A stretch of DNA of 60,737 nucleotides, taken from assembly GCA_017442185.1 (NCBI GenBank), contig JAFSAT010000037.1, forward strand, positions 1 through 60,737. Reading direction: 5' to 3'. The number at the start of each line of letters is the position of its first letter. Positions within the stretch are counted from its first letter, which is position 1. The notes under the pieces are model-generated. The model did not search any database. It saw only the letters and a list, made by a program, of their open reading frames with translations, and was not told the DNA's origin. This document shows positions 45,410-53,855 of this stretch, in pieces. Source of the stretch: Bacteroidaceae bacterium. GTDB taxonomy: Bacteria > Bacteroidota > Bacteroidia > Bacteroidales > Bacteroidaceae. Both the position numbers and the translations under genes were made by a program.

Positions 45410-46177
45410 TTATCTGTTTTCTGTGATGGTTATTCTTCCGTCTGTTGTAGCCGACACGCTTACACCGTTGCTGTGCAGCTGTGCAATGTGGTTTATCATG
45501 ATGTCGCGTATTGTTACACCAAGATTCTCTTTTTCGCTTCCTTTTGCAAGTGTATGCAGTCCGTCGTTGCCTTGCGACAGATAGTCAGAGGTAGCTATGC
45601 GATAGTTTGCCGATGGGTTTATCGGTTTGCCGTCTACTGTGGCAGAGATTAATTCCCCATCGGGTGAGATTGTCAGGCGGGCACCGCTGATTGCTTCGCC
45701 ACCCTCGGCGGCTATTTCCGAGAATAGCTGTCTCAACTGTTCTCCGTTCAGTGTTAGCAGGGTAAGTGTATTTTCAAATGGGAATACATTATATATATCG
45801 CCGAATGTTATATTGCCCTTGTGAATATCGTTGCGCAGTCCTCCTTTGTTGGTTACGGCAATATCTATTTTTTGTGAACTGTGGCGGCGTGCCTCGGTCA
45901 GCAGTGCATCGGCGGCAAAATTCATAAGCGTGCTTTCGGGCGTATTGACGGTGAGCGTCATTGATGCAGTTCCTATTATGGGTGCTTTAATGCTGTCTAT
46001 CTGCTTTTGTCCCTTATTTATAATGGCTCTTACTTTTTCGGCACCTTGTGCGTTTTCAAGTGCAGCAACGGGGATGTTTCGTCCCTCTATAATTAAATTG
46101 CATTTCTGCTCATGAGTGCATGCGATGCTCATTAGCAGGCATGTTGTTGCCAGAGTGTATAAAATAAATTGTTTCAT
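45410..46177 (-). CDS. 5'-nucleotidase C-terminal-domain lipoprotein (UshA C-terminal domain)
   Basis: This 255-residue lipoprotein has the lipobox SIAC (Cys about 19). The mature part is a lone 5'-nucleotidase C-terminal domain: NFAADALLTEARR, VTNKGGLRNDI, GDIYNVFPFENTLTLLTLNGEQLRQL and the C-terminal YRIATSDYLSQGNDGL that stacks on the base. It is the first gene of the pair, with the metallophosphatase half 6 nt downstream. The internal start MKQFILY was chosen because it gives a clean lipoprotein signal and lies downstream of the promoter at 46335-46367. Confidence 0.92.
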   Translation of the reverse strand: MKQFILYTLATTCLLMSIACTHEQKCNLIIEGRNIPVAALENAQGAEKVRAIINKGQKQIDSIKAPIIGTASMTLTVNTPESTLMNFAADALLTEARRHSSQKIDIAVTNKGGLRNDIHKGNITFGDIYNVFPFENTLTLLTLNGEQLRQLFSEIAAEGGEAISGARLTISPDGELISATVDGKPINPSANYRIATSDYLSQGNDGLHTLAKGSEKENLGVTIRDIMINHIAQLHSNGVSVSATTDGRITITENR

Positions 46178-46190
46178 ATAAATGGTTTTT

Positions 46191-46334
46191 GATGGAATTT
46201 TAAACAACTTCTTGAATATATTGAAAATATGTAGATGTTATTGATTTTGCTCTGTTTCACTGCATCGAAGCGAAACAAATATCGGGTATCTCATAATCAT
46301 ACATTTGACAAGGATGGCAAATGATTTATTATAG
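46191..46334. other. leader of the 5'-nucleotidase pair, with a remnant of the repeat terminus
   Basis: This is part of the 416-nt gap between the 5'-nucleotidase pair and rplS. The segment TTTTAAACAACTTCTTGAA near 46199 resembles the terminal inverted repeat of the element family, but no second end was found. No gene is evident in the gap. Confidence 0.45.
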
Positions 46335-46367
46335 CAAAGTTACTAAATATATGTGTAGCTGTTCAAA
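46335..46367 (-). promoter_or_regulatory. promoter for the 5'-nucleotidase pair
   Basis: On the minus strand TTTG (complement of 46364-46367) is followed after 21 nt by TAACTTTG (complement of 46335-46342). It fits the consensus and gives a leader of about 150 nt. Confidence 0.8.
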
Positions 46368-46479
46368 TTTACAGGATTTATTTTTATCGGCAGTTTGGTT
46401 TTTTATATATTCACAAAAGACAGCATCCTCTTTTTTTGTTCGATATGAGAAGATTTATAAAAAATATTTCACGCTTTTC

Positions 46480-46509
46480 GGGCTGTTACAAAAAAAAGCA
46501 TTATCTTTG
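46480..46509 (+). promoter_or_regulatory. rplS promoter
   Basis: TATCTTTG at 46502-46509 is a perfect -7 element. The -33 side is weaker (TTCG ending near 46480, spacing 21). It predicts a leader of about 80 nt before rplS, the usual place for L19 regulation. Confidence 0.7.
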
Positions 46510-46593
46510 CGGTCGCTTCCGTCGTAATCGCTGTCAAGGAAGAGTAACTTGATATGTTGCGTTGGAAATAAACAATTTAAACAAAATCATACA

Positions 46594-46959
46594 ATGGATT
46601 TAATTAAAATTGCTAAAGAAGCATTTGCTACTGATGTAAAGCGCGAAATGAATTTCGGCCCCGGTGATACCATCACAGTAGCTTACAAAATTGTCGAGGG
46701 TACAAAAGAGCGTATTCAGATGTACCGCGGCGTTGTTATCAAAATTGCAGGTCATGGCGAGGAGAAGCGCTTCACCGTACGCAAAATGTCGGGTACAGTA
46801 GGTGTTGAGCGTATCTTCCCTCTTAATTCACCTGCCATCGACAAAATCGAGGTTAACAAGAGAGGTCGAGTACGTCGTGCCAAGCTCTATTATCTGCGTG
46901 CACTCACAGGTAAGAAAGCACGTATCAAAGAGATTAAAGATACAAAGGCTAAGGCTTGA
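46594..46959 (+). CDS. rplS: 50S ribosomal protein L19
   Basis: This 121-residue L19 has the typical [22 protein letters not shown] start of the SH3-like domain. The rRNA-binding segments are [18 protein letters not shown] and [14 protein letters not shown]. It sits at the 30S-50S interface. ATG 46594 starts at the usual [11 protein letters not shown]; an upstream in-frame ATG at 46549 would only add a non-conserved tail. It stands alone, ending at a strong bidirectional terminator. Confidence 0.97.
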   Translation: MDLIKIAKEAFATDVKREMNFGPGDTITVAYKIVEGTKERIQMYRGVVIKIAGHGEEKRFTVRKMSGTVGVERIFPLNSPAIDKIEVNKRGRVRRAKLYYLRALTGKKARIKEIKDTKAKA

Positions 46960-46976
46960 TAATAATCTTGAAGACG

Positions 46977-47024
46977 TATTAATAAAGATGAGCAGCTCCT
47001 TTGAGCTGCTCATCTTTATTAATA
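46977..47024. terminator. bidirectional terminator between rplS and the DUF2007 gene
   Basis: A perfect 22-bp stem (46977-46998 with 47003-47024) with a CTTT loop and AT-rich ends separates two convergent genes. Confidence 0.92.
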
Positions 47025-47030
47025 AAATCA

Positions 47031-47282
47031 TCAATTGAACGGATTGGACGAGAGCTGATTATCTTTTATAATTCCCGCTGCCATCTCCTCGTCGCAACAA
47101 TTTACCAACACCCAAACTTCGCCACCCAAAGTTGCATAGGGCGATGTGACAGCCGACATAGTGTCGTTCTCCAACATACAATGTATGTGGTTCGACTCAA
47201 GCAGACCTTGCACCAACTGTGCCTGCCATAGATTACCGTTGAATACTCTTACCAAATGATTCTGTTCTACTTTGCCTGACAT
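47031..47282 (-). CDS. DUF2007 protein
   Basis: This 83-residue protein has the DUF2007 pattern (FNGNLWQAQLVQGLLESNHI, GGEVWVLVNCCDEEMA). The fold is a small ferredoxin-like alpha/beta domain related to PII-type signal proteins. The function is unknown. It is single-gene, convergent with rplS. The region 47283-47528 upstream is shared with the frr promoter. Confidence 0.85.
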   Translation of the reverse strand: MSGKVEQNHLVRVFNGNLWQAQLVQGLLESNHIHCMLENDTMSAVTSPYATLGGEVWVLVNCCDEEMAAGIIKDNQLSSNPFN

Positions 47283-47430
47283 AACTACCTCCTCTTTTAA
47301 CGTTAAACAAATAGCCTCTTAGTTGCTCGTGCCACCACGAATGTATATATTACATTTCAAAATAGATTCGATTATACATTATTTAATTGTTAAAAAAACA
47401 AAAACCGTTTCTCTGTACCCCTTAATTCAC

Positions 47431-47438
47431 TATTTTTG
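47431..47438 (+). promoter_or_regulatory. frr promoter, -7 element
   Basis: TATTTTTG is a perfect TAnnTTTG. A TTTC about 19 nt upstream is a weak -33. It predicts a leader of about 85 nt. Confidence 0.6.
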
Positions 47439-47528
47439 TAAAAAGGTGGCACACAGTGCATGAATAGTCGTTCATGGATGTTCGATTATTTTAATAAAAA
47501 TTCAAATAACTACTAAAATAAGAATAAG

Positions 47529-48089
47529 ATGCTAGACGTAAAAACCTGCCTCACAGAGGCCGAAGAGATGATGGACCTCGCAATAATGCACCTCGAGGAT
47601 GAGTATTCACATATACGCGCAGGAAAGGCTAATCCCCATCTGCTCGACTGTGTACGTGTAAGTTCCTACGGCTCCGAAGTGCCGCTCAACAACGTGGCAA
47701 CTATTACAACTCCCGACTTGCGCACCATAAGCATAAAGCCTTGGGATAAAAGCATGTTCAGTGCCATAGAAAAAGCCATCATAGACTCTCCCGTAGGCAT
47801 TATGCCTGCAAACAACGGCGAGGTCATAATAGTGGCAATCCCACCCCTCACCGGTGAGCGTCGTGCCCAATTGGTTAAACAATGCTCACACGAATTAGAG
47901 ACAGCCAAGATAAGCATACGCAATGCACGTCGAGATGCAATAGATGCACTGAAAAAAGCGGTGAAAGACGGTCTGCCCGAGGATGCACAGAAAGATGGCG
48001 AAGAAAAATTGCAAAAGATACACGATAAATTTATTAAAAAGGCCGAGGATATTTTTGCATCCAAGGAGAAAGAGATAATGACAGTATAA
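47529..48089 (+). CDS. frr: ribosome recycling factor
   Basis: This 186-residue protein of standard RRF length has the long three-helix-bundle signature. The helix 1 segment is HLEDEYSHIRAGKANPHLLD. Domain II starts at YGSEVPLNNVATI, and the basic helix SIRNARRDAIDALKK contacts rRNA. With EF-G it splits post-termination ribosomes. It is followed 10 nt later by rsgA, another ribosome-cycle factor, so the two are probably co-transcribed. Confidence 0.97.
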   Translation: MLDVKTCLTEAEEMMDLAIMHLEDEYSHIRAGKANPHLLDCVRVSSYGSEVPLNNVATITTPDLRTISIKPWDKSMFSAIEKAIIDSPVGIMPANNGEVIIVAIPPLTGERRAQLVKQCSHELETAKISIRNARRDAIDALKKAVKDGLPEDAQKDGEEKLQKIHDKFIKKAEDIFASKEKEIMTV

Positions 48090-48099
48090 AATCCTGCAA

Positions 48100-49032
48100 G
48101 TGAAAGGGGTTGTCATAAGAAGTGCCGGCAGCGTATACACAGCGCGTCTCGATGGAGGCGCGCTTGTCGAGTGCAGGGTAAAAGGAAATTTCCGTCTAAA
48201 AGGAATAAAGAGTACTAACCCCGTTGTGGTGGGTGACCATGTAAATATCGAAGTGCGTAACGACGGTACAGCCTACATCACCGAGATAATGCCACGCAGT
48301 AACTACATAGTTCGCAAAGCCTCCAACCTGTCGAAGCAATCTCACATACTTGCCGCAAATCTCGATCAATGCTTCCTTGTAGTGACCGTCAACCATCCGG
48401 TAACCTCCACCACATTCATAGATCGTTTCCTCGCATCCGCCGAGGCCTATCGAGTGCCTGTGGTTATACTGTTCAATAAGGTTGACATATATAATCAGGC
48501 AGACAGCGAAGAGCTCGACTACCTCATATCACTATATGAGAGTATCGGCTACCATTGTTTGAGAACATCGGCCGAGGATGGCACAGGCATAGATGAACTA
48601 AAAGAACTGATGCGTGACAAAGTCTCTCTTCTTGCCGGAAACTCAGGTGTTGGAAAGTCGAGCCTTGTAAACGCCATTTCTCCGTCGATAGGGGCAAAGG
48701 TGGGTGAGATTTCGCGCATACATGATACGGGTATGCACACAACTACATATACCGAGATGTTCGAGCTTTTGCCCGGCAGTTTTCTCGTGGATACACCGGG
48801 TGTGAAAGGCTTCGGCTCCTACGACATGGAGGCCGAGGAGATTGCCCACTACTTTGTGGAATTTTTTGAACTTTCGTGCGATTGCAGATACAGTAATTGC
48901 ACGCACACGCATGAACCCGGCTGCGCAGTGCTTGCGGCTCTTGAACAAGGGCACATTGCTCCCACGCGCTATCAGTCATATCTGAGTATGCTCGAAGATA
49001 AAGATGAGGGAAAATATCGGGCAGCCGAGTAG
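48100..49032 (+). CDS. rsgA: small ribosomal subunit biogenesis GTPase RsgA
   Basis: This 310-residue circularly permuted GTPase has motif order G4 (LFNKVD), G1 (LLAGNSGVGKSSL), then G3 (DTPGVKGF). An N-terminal OB-fold (about 1-70) binds the 30S subunit. The C-terminal zinc knuckle CDCRYSNCTHTHEPGC supplies the Cys/His ligands. It acts late in 30S maturation. The start is GTG at 48100: no ATG fits the N-terminal strand KGVVIRSAGSVY, and the spacing to frr is 10 nt. Confidence 0.95.
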   Translation: MKGVVIRSAGSVYTARLDGGALVECRVKGNFRLKGIKSTNPVVVGDHVNIEVRNDGTAYITEIMPRSNYIVRKASNLSKQSHILAANLDQCFLVVTVNHPVTSTTFIDRFLASAEAYRVPVVILFNKVDIYNQADSEELDYLISLYESIGYHCLRTSAEDGTGIDELKELMRDKVSLLAGNSGVGKSSLVNAISPSIGAKVGEISRIHDTGMHTTTYTEMFELLPGSFLVDTPGVKGFGSYDMEAEEIAHYFVEFFELSCDCRYSNCTHTHEPGCAVLAALEQGHIAPTRYQSYLSMLEDKDEGKYRAAE

Positions 49033-49078
49033 ACCTCTTATCATCACTTTGACGACAGGTGATATTGCTAAATAAATC

Positions 49079-49120
49079 AATGGCAGCATCAGGATACTGA
49101 AATCCGATGCTGCCATTCTT
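49079..49120 (+). terminator. terminator after frr-rsgA
   Basis: AATGGCAGCATC (49079-49090) pairs with GATGCTGCCATT (49106-49117). Extra pairing extends toward the loop, and TCTT follows. It closes the frr-rsgA transcript. Confidence 0.78.
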
Positions 49121-49140
49121 AAGAAATAATATTCCGTTAT

Positions 49141-49228
49141 TTGGAAGCTGTTTGAATTTATATCGCCAATTTTTATAGAGCAAAAATAGGATGTTTTCTT
49201 ATTTTTTAGAAATTCAATCAGCTTTTAG
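49141..49228 (-). repeat. palindromic intergenic repeat, copy F (short derivative of subfamily 1)
   Basis: About 88 bp from TTGGAAGCTGTTTGAATTTA to AATTCAATCAGCTTTTAG. It keeps the arm absent from copy E: the ATATCGCCAATTTTTATAGA and AAAAATAGGATGTTTTCTTA blocks match the reverse complement of copies B and D. The GCATAGC centre and the other arm are missing. Its right end contains the asd stop codon. Confidence 0.82.
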
Positions 49229-50225
49229 GATTCTTAATAAGATATTCCGCTATTTGCACCGCGTTAAGTGCTGCGCCTTTCTTTATTTGGTCGCCCACAA
49301 TCCACATTGTTATTCCGTTGGGATTGGTAAGGTCTTTGCGTATGCGGCCCACATAGACAGGGTCTTTTCCTGCCAGGAATAGCGGCATAGGGTACTCTTT
49401 CTTTTCGGGGTTATCCATGAGTATAAGACCATCGCCATTTGTGATTGCGTTGCGCACTTGCTCAAGCGTCAGAGGCTCCTCGGTCTCAATCCACAGAGCT
49501 TGTGAGTGTGAACGAAGGGCTGGAACACGCACGCAAGTGGCACTTACGGCAACATCGCTGTGCATAATCTTGCGTGTTTCGTTAAACATCTTCATCTCCT
49601 CCTTTGTGTATCCATTCTCTGTGAATACATCTATTTGTGGAATTACGTTAAATGCCAATTGATAGGCAAACTTTTCCACTGTGGGTTCTTCGCCTGCAAG
49701 CACTTGGCGGTATTGTTCATACAATTCTGCCATGGCCGAAGCACCGGCTCCGCTGGCTGCCTGATATGTTGATGCGTGCACACGCTTTATGTGCGAGAGG
49801 TTTTCGATGGCTTTAAGTGCAACCACCATCTGTATTGTGGTGCAGTTGGGATTGGCAATTATGTTGCGTGGGGTATTATATGCGTCGGTGGGGTTAACTT
49901 CGGGTACAACAAGGGGAACATCGCTATCCATGCGGAAAGCGCTTGAATTATCTATCATTATTGTACCGTGCTTTGTTATTGTTTCGGCAAATTCTTTGGA
50001 AACGCTGCCGCCGGCCGATACAAAAGCATAGTCGATACCTTTAAAATCGTCATTGTGCTTCAGCTCTTTGACGATATATTCTGTTCCGCGGAAGTTATAT
50101 TTCTGCCCCGCACTGCGAGCCGACCCGAATAGTACAAGTTCGTCGATGGGAAAGTTCCTTTCATCGAGCACGCGAAGGAATTCCTGTCCCACTGCGCCAC
50201 TTACGCCTACAATAGCAATCTTCAT
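49218..50225 (-). CDS. asd: aspartate-semialdehyde dehydrogenase
   Basis: This 335-residue ASADH has the N-terminal NADP motif [15 protein letters not shown], the active-site Cys in NPNCTTIQM and the catalytic His region in [13 protein letters not shown]. It makes aspartate semialdehyde for lysine/diaminopimelate, threonine and methionine. The last codons (KS-stop) lie within the terminus of repeat copy F, so the native C-terminus may have been modified slightly. Confidence 0.96.
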   Translation of the reverse strand: MKIAIVGVSGAVGQEFLRVLDERNFPIDELVLFGSARSAGQKYNFRGTEYIVKELKHNDDFKGIDYAFVSAGGSVSKEFAETITKHGTIMIDNSSAFRMDSDVPLVVPEVNPTDAYNTPRNIIANPNCTTIQMVVALKAIENLSHIKRVHASTYQAASGAGASAMAELYEQYRQVLAGEEPTVEKFAYQLAFNVIPQIDVFTENGYTKEEMKMFNETRKIMHSDVAVSATCVRVPALRSHSQALWIETEEPLTLEQVRNAITNGDGLILMDNPEKKEYPMPLFLAGKDPVYVGRIRKDLTNPNGITMWIVGDQIKKGAALNAVQIAEYLIKNPKS

Positions 50226-50376
50226 CTCTTTTCTCTTATTTTTATATGTTAATCTTCTGTTATATATTATGCCAAAAAAAGTTCTGTATTTTACACTTTT
50301 CGACTTTTCGCTGCAAATTTATAACAAATTTCATATAAAACCTTGCTTCTGCTTTGTTTTTTTTGAAATTACTATC

Positions 50377-51408
50377 CTATTCTGTTTGCATTGTATCTCC
50401 CACAATTCTCACTGTAAAAGGTTTTCTGCCTACTTTAAGTTTGAACATGTTGCCATCGTCATCTGAGAGCATATATGTACCCGGCATGAATTTTACGGCT
50501 GTTCCGTTTTTCCACTCTTTTATTCTTTTGTTGTCTTTGTAGATGTATTTTGAGGTTGCATATATTGTGACGGGTGTCGCATGTACTATGTCTATATTCT
50601 CATTTTCCACCAATTTATATTCTAAATGAGTGGTGTTTGCATCTATGACTATTTCGGCTTCATGGTCGATGTATTTGTTCTTCGAGATGCGTATGTGGTG
50701 CTTCCCTTGGGGAATCTCTTTGCTTCCCGATTGTCCGTAGTCTATGTTGTCTATGAATATTGTGGCATCCTTGGGTGTGCAATTAATCTGTACGCGATGC
50801 ATTATAGGGCGAAGCGCAAGGGATATACTCTTCTTCTCCGAGTCTCTTATTTGTACCATACCTTGTGTGGGTTTATGATTCTCTGCCTCTATTTTGTATC
50901 GGTAGGTGTCGGGCATGGCAGGTATTTCGTACATACCATTTTCGTTGCCACTGTATATCTCTCCGTTGAATGTTATTGTTGCGTCGGAGGGGGTTACTTT
51001 GAATACCACAAAGCTCGGACTTTCGGGCAGAATAAGTTCTATCATATATGTCTTACCCTTTTCCAAGGTTTTCATACCCAATGAGTCATATACTATTTCA
51101 CCTGCAAGAAAGTCTTTGTGCTTATACTCAAGTTTTGTCAGCCCTTTGGGAATGTAGGCATAGTATATGCCGTTGTTGTACGTTACTGTGCCTTTGTAGT
51201 TCTTCTTATTATGGAAGTCCAATCCTTCGAGGTTTGGTGTTTTTATCTTCAGCAGTGCGCACAGTTCACCGTTATTGTCGTAACAGGGCGATTCGGTGGC
51301 CGTATTATCGTCGGCAAGCAGTTTTATGTCGGTAAATGTCAAATCCTGTGCCGACACATACATGATTGACATGATGGTCAGCATCAGGAGTGTGGATATT
51401 CTTTTCAT
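50377..51408 (-). CDS. exported PEGA-domain protein (last gene of the tubulin-like operon)
   Basis: This 343-residue protein has a signal peptide (to about residue 20, ending MYVSAQ). An N-terminal domain (about 21-125) contains the DNNGELCALLKI motif. At least two PEGA-type beta domains follow (about 128-210 and 215-290), with VTPSDATITFNGE and CTPKDATIFIDNIDYG. The C-terminal about 50 residues are a further beta-rich tail. The DNNGxxCA domain also opens the next gene product, so the two are paralogues. PEGA domains are small beta-sandwiches, often on surface or periplasmic proteins. ATG 51406-51408 was chosen for the signal peptide. It lies 20 nt after its neighbour. Confidence 0.85.
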   Translation of the reverse strand: MKRISTLLMLTIMSIMYVSAQDLTFTDIKLLADDNTATESPCYDNNGELCALLKIKTPNLEGLDFHNKKNYKGTVTYNNGIYYAYIPKGLTKLEYKHKDFLAGEIVYDSLGMKTLEKGKTYMIELILPESPSFVVFKVTPSDATITFNGEIYSGNENGMYEIPAMPDTYRYKIEAENHKPTQGMVQIRDSEKKSISLALRPIMHRVQINCTPKDATIFIDNIDYGQSGSKEIPQGKHHIRISKNKYIDHEAEIVIDANTTHLEYKLVENENIDIVHATPVTIYATSKYIYKDNKRIKEWKNGTAVKFMPGTYMLSDDDGNMFKLKVGRKPFTVRIVGDTMQTE

Positions 51409-51428
51409 ATTGTGCTTATTGTGTGTGT

Positions 51429-52835
51429 TTAATAGAATCTGTAACCAAGTTTTATGGCAGGGTACAGGCGTCCGCCGTTCAAACTGTGGCTGCACTCTCC
51501 GCTTATGGAGAAGCTCTTTATGTCGAGTCTTATTGTTGCTCTCAATCCGTAGTCGTAGTCATACTCCTTGTCGTCAATCTGTTTTTGAGGAGTGGTTGTC
51601 TCTCTTGCTGATATTTTGCTCTTGTCATCATTGTCACCCTCATCATCTTTCTCTATCATGTAGCCGCGTGCATAACCACCGGCAAGAATAGAGAGGGTAT
51701 TCTGGTTGAATCGTCCGAAAGGTATTCCTATACCCAATTGAAGAGGAATTTCCAAAAAGTACGACTCGCTCTTTATGCTGTCGCCATATAGTTCCTGTTT
51801 ATGTTCTTTGTCAAATGTCATCAAACCCAACGAAAGTCCGGGTTGTATCTGAAACACTCCAAGGAATGTGTGTGTATAGGTGTATTCAAGTTTTGCACCC
51901 CATTCATATCCGAAATATTTGCTCTTATCGTAAAGCTCGCCGCCTATTGTTATATGGTGCGATGGGCGTATGCTTATGCTTGTGCGTGTGCGTTCTTTTT
52001 TTAGTACGATTCTCTCTTGTTCCATCTGCACAAGGGCCACGTCGAGTGTTGCCGATTCTCCGGCCTGCACATAAATCTGTTTGCTGAAGTCGTTATATGT
52101 GGGTGATTTAAGCTGTACAATGTGTGTACCCTCGGTGACTTCTATGTTTCCGGCATCCTTTATCTTGCCATAAGATACGTTGTCGATGAAAAGTTCGGCA
52201 CTGTCGGGTTTGCAGTTTATGATAAGGGGGAATTTCTTCTCCTCCATTGTTACATTTGTGATGGTGGTCATCTCCTCGTCGATAAGCTCTATTGTGCCGC
52301 TTACGGGTGCGTAGCCTTCGCAGGTGACGTTGTATTCATATTTGCCTATGCTTGTCTCCACGATAGCCATTCCCGTTTCGTCGAGATTCACAATCTTTCC
52401 ATCAAAGCTGAGGGTTGCCGTCTCGGGATAGACCGAAAATACGGCGGCACGCATCTTGTTTTCCGATTCAAACACTATCTGGTATACGCTTTTTTGAGCG
52501 ATTGTAATATCATAGTCGGCAAAGATAATTTCGCCCGAGAAATTTTTGCTTGCGCTGTTATATCGCAGAGATTTTGTGTTCTCCGACAGATATACTATAT
52601 ATTCTCCGAGTGAGTAGTCGACATCTCCCACTGCATCGGGGAATTTAAGGTCGTTTATTCCTATAATGTCAACTTTTACCATAGCGCAGGGTGTGCCGTT
52701 GTTGTCGTTGCGAGGTGCTGTTCGGGCGCGGGCATCTTTTTGGCGATATGTAACCGATTTTATGCTATATTCTTGTGCGTTTATGGTTGTTGCGAAAATA
52801 CATGTGAGCAACAGGCTTGTTAAAAATGTTCTCAT
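51429..52835 (-). CDS. PEGA-domain protein with C-terminal outer-membrane beta-barrel
   Basis: This 468-residue protein has a signal peptide (to about residue 20, ending TINAQ). The shared N-terminal domain has DNNGTPCAMVKVD (about 44-56). Two PEGA units follow (about 125-200 and 205-280), with YPETATLSFDGK and CKPDSAELFIDNVSYG. A C-terminal region (about 300-468) has alternating amphipathic strands and ends LGYRFY, the terminal aromatic typical of outer-membrane barrels. It contains an acidic loop DKEYDYDYG. It probably sits in the outer membrane and displays PEGA domains in the periplasm, making it the outermost part of the operon's product set. Confidence 0.85.
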   Translation of the reverse strand: MRTFLTSLLLTCIFATTINAQEYSIKSVTYRQKDARARTAPRNDNNGTPCAMVKVDIIGINDLKFPDAVGDVDYSLGEYIVYLSENTKSLRYNSASKNFSGEIIFADYDITIAQKSVYQIVFESENKMRAAVFSVYPETATLSFDGKIVNLDETGMAIVETSIGKYEYNVTCEGYAPVSGTIELIDEEMTTITNVTMEEKKFPLIINCKPDSAELFIDNVSYGKIKDAGNIEVTEGTHIVQLKSPTYNDFSKQIYVQAGESATLDVALVQMEQERIVLKKERTRTSISIRPSHHITIGGELYDKSKYFGYEWGAKLEYTYTHTFLGVFQIQPGLSLGLMTFDKEHKQELYGDSIKSESYFLEIPLQLGIGIPFGRFNQNTLSILAGGYARGYMIEKDDEGDNDDKSKISARETTTPQKQIDDKEYDYDYGLRATIRLDIKSFSISGECSHSLNGGRLYPAIKLGYRFY

Positions 52836-52883
52836 GGTGTTTCTGCTTTATTTTGTTGAATGTTTTTTTTCATGTGTAGGACA

Positions 52884-53840
52884 TCAGATGTCGAAGTCTC
52901 CTATGCTGAATATTTCATCCTCAGGAAGTCTGCTGCCGTTTATTCTGTCGGGCTGCCATGTGCGTACATGTATCTGAGGATTGTTCTCGTCGATAAAGTC
53001 CCACAGAAGGAACAGATAGCCCTCATCGTGATATGTGTCGGAGCTCCAGCCTTGATGTAGTGTCACGCCGTAGAAATTCTCGTCTACGGGATGCATGGTA
53101 ACTTCAATCTCGTCAAATGATACGCGGATTCTCTTGTTGTTATCGAATACTCTGCCAAGATTTGTAAGATATTCTTTCTTGCTTTGTACCTTATATTCTA
53201 TTTTGTCGGGGATGGCTATTTCGCTTTTTGTCGCTTTTATCACTTTGCCGGTGATTATCAGGGCGTCGTCGCTGAATACTTTTTGGAGAAAGTCCATGTC
53301 TTTTGTTTCGTACGATGTGCGGAATTGCTCAACAAAGTCGAGTATCATTTGGCGACGGCGGAAGTCGGTCACTTGGTTGTTGCTCTTCATCACCTGATAG
53401 TAGAGATTTTGTGCTATCACCATGCGAAAGTCTGTGATGGTACCACTCATGTCGAACCTCACCGCTACTTCGTGGTATTGGTCGGCCTTGTCTAAATCCG
53501 AGAATATGAGCGGAATGTTTCTTATCTCATATTCTGTGCCCCCGTATGTTGCAAGTGCCGATTCGGCAATCTCGCTCTCCATGCAGCGGAACGGTGAATT
53601 TTCCCACATTATGGCTATGGAATTCATAGCCTGTTCGCTTATGTTTATACCTGCCATTCGGGGTGTACGTTTCTCGGCCTCGGCACTGTTAAGTTCGGAT
53701 AGTAGGGCAGTGAGTGAGGCTTCTACTTTGCTTGTAAGGCTCTCATTGTCGAGGTCGGTTACATATACCTCTGTTCGATGCTGAGCGTTAAGTACCAGCA
53801 TTGAACACATGCATAAGATTGTCAAGAATGTTTTTTTCAT
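52884..53840 (-). CDS. exported protein with NTF2/SnoaL-like C-terminal domain, unknown function
   Basis: This 318-residue protein has a signal peptide (ending VLNAQ, about residue 19). Residues about 25-150 form an unrecognised alpha/beta domain (VAVRFDMSGTITDFRMVIAQ near its end). Residues about 165-300 look like an NTF2/SnoaL fold: VEQFRTSYETKDMDFLQKVF, SDDALIITG, later GVTLHQGWSSDTYHDEGYLFLLWDF. Such domains bind small ligands or dimerise. No catalytic set is evident. It lies between the PEGA-barrel gene (48 nt) and an exported acidic protein (15 nt) in the tubulin-like operon. Confidence 0.75.
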   Translation of the reverse strand: MKKTFLTILCMCSMLVLNAQHRTEVYVTDLDNESLTSKVEASLTALLSELNSAEAEKRTPRMAGINISEQAMNSIAIMWENSPFRCMESEIAESALATYGGTEYEIRNIPLIFSDLDKADQYHEVAVRFDMSGTITDFRMVIAQNLYYQVMKSNNQVTDFRRRQMILDFVEQFRTSYETKDMDFLQKVFSDDALIITGKVIKATKSEIAIPDKIEYKVQSKKEYLTNLGRVFDNNKRIRVSFDEIEVTMHPVDENFYGVTLHQGWSSDTYHDEGYLFLLWDFIDENNPQIHVRTWQPDRINGSRLPEDEIFSIGDFDI

Positions 53841-53855
53841 GATTTTGTAGGTATG

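Noticed and set aside
46321-46527. Possible small gene before rplS
   Set aside because: The frame overlaps both the minus-strand promoter at 46335-46367 and the rplS promoter at 46480-46509, and the product has no recognisable features.
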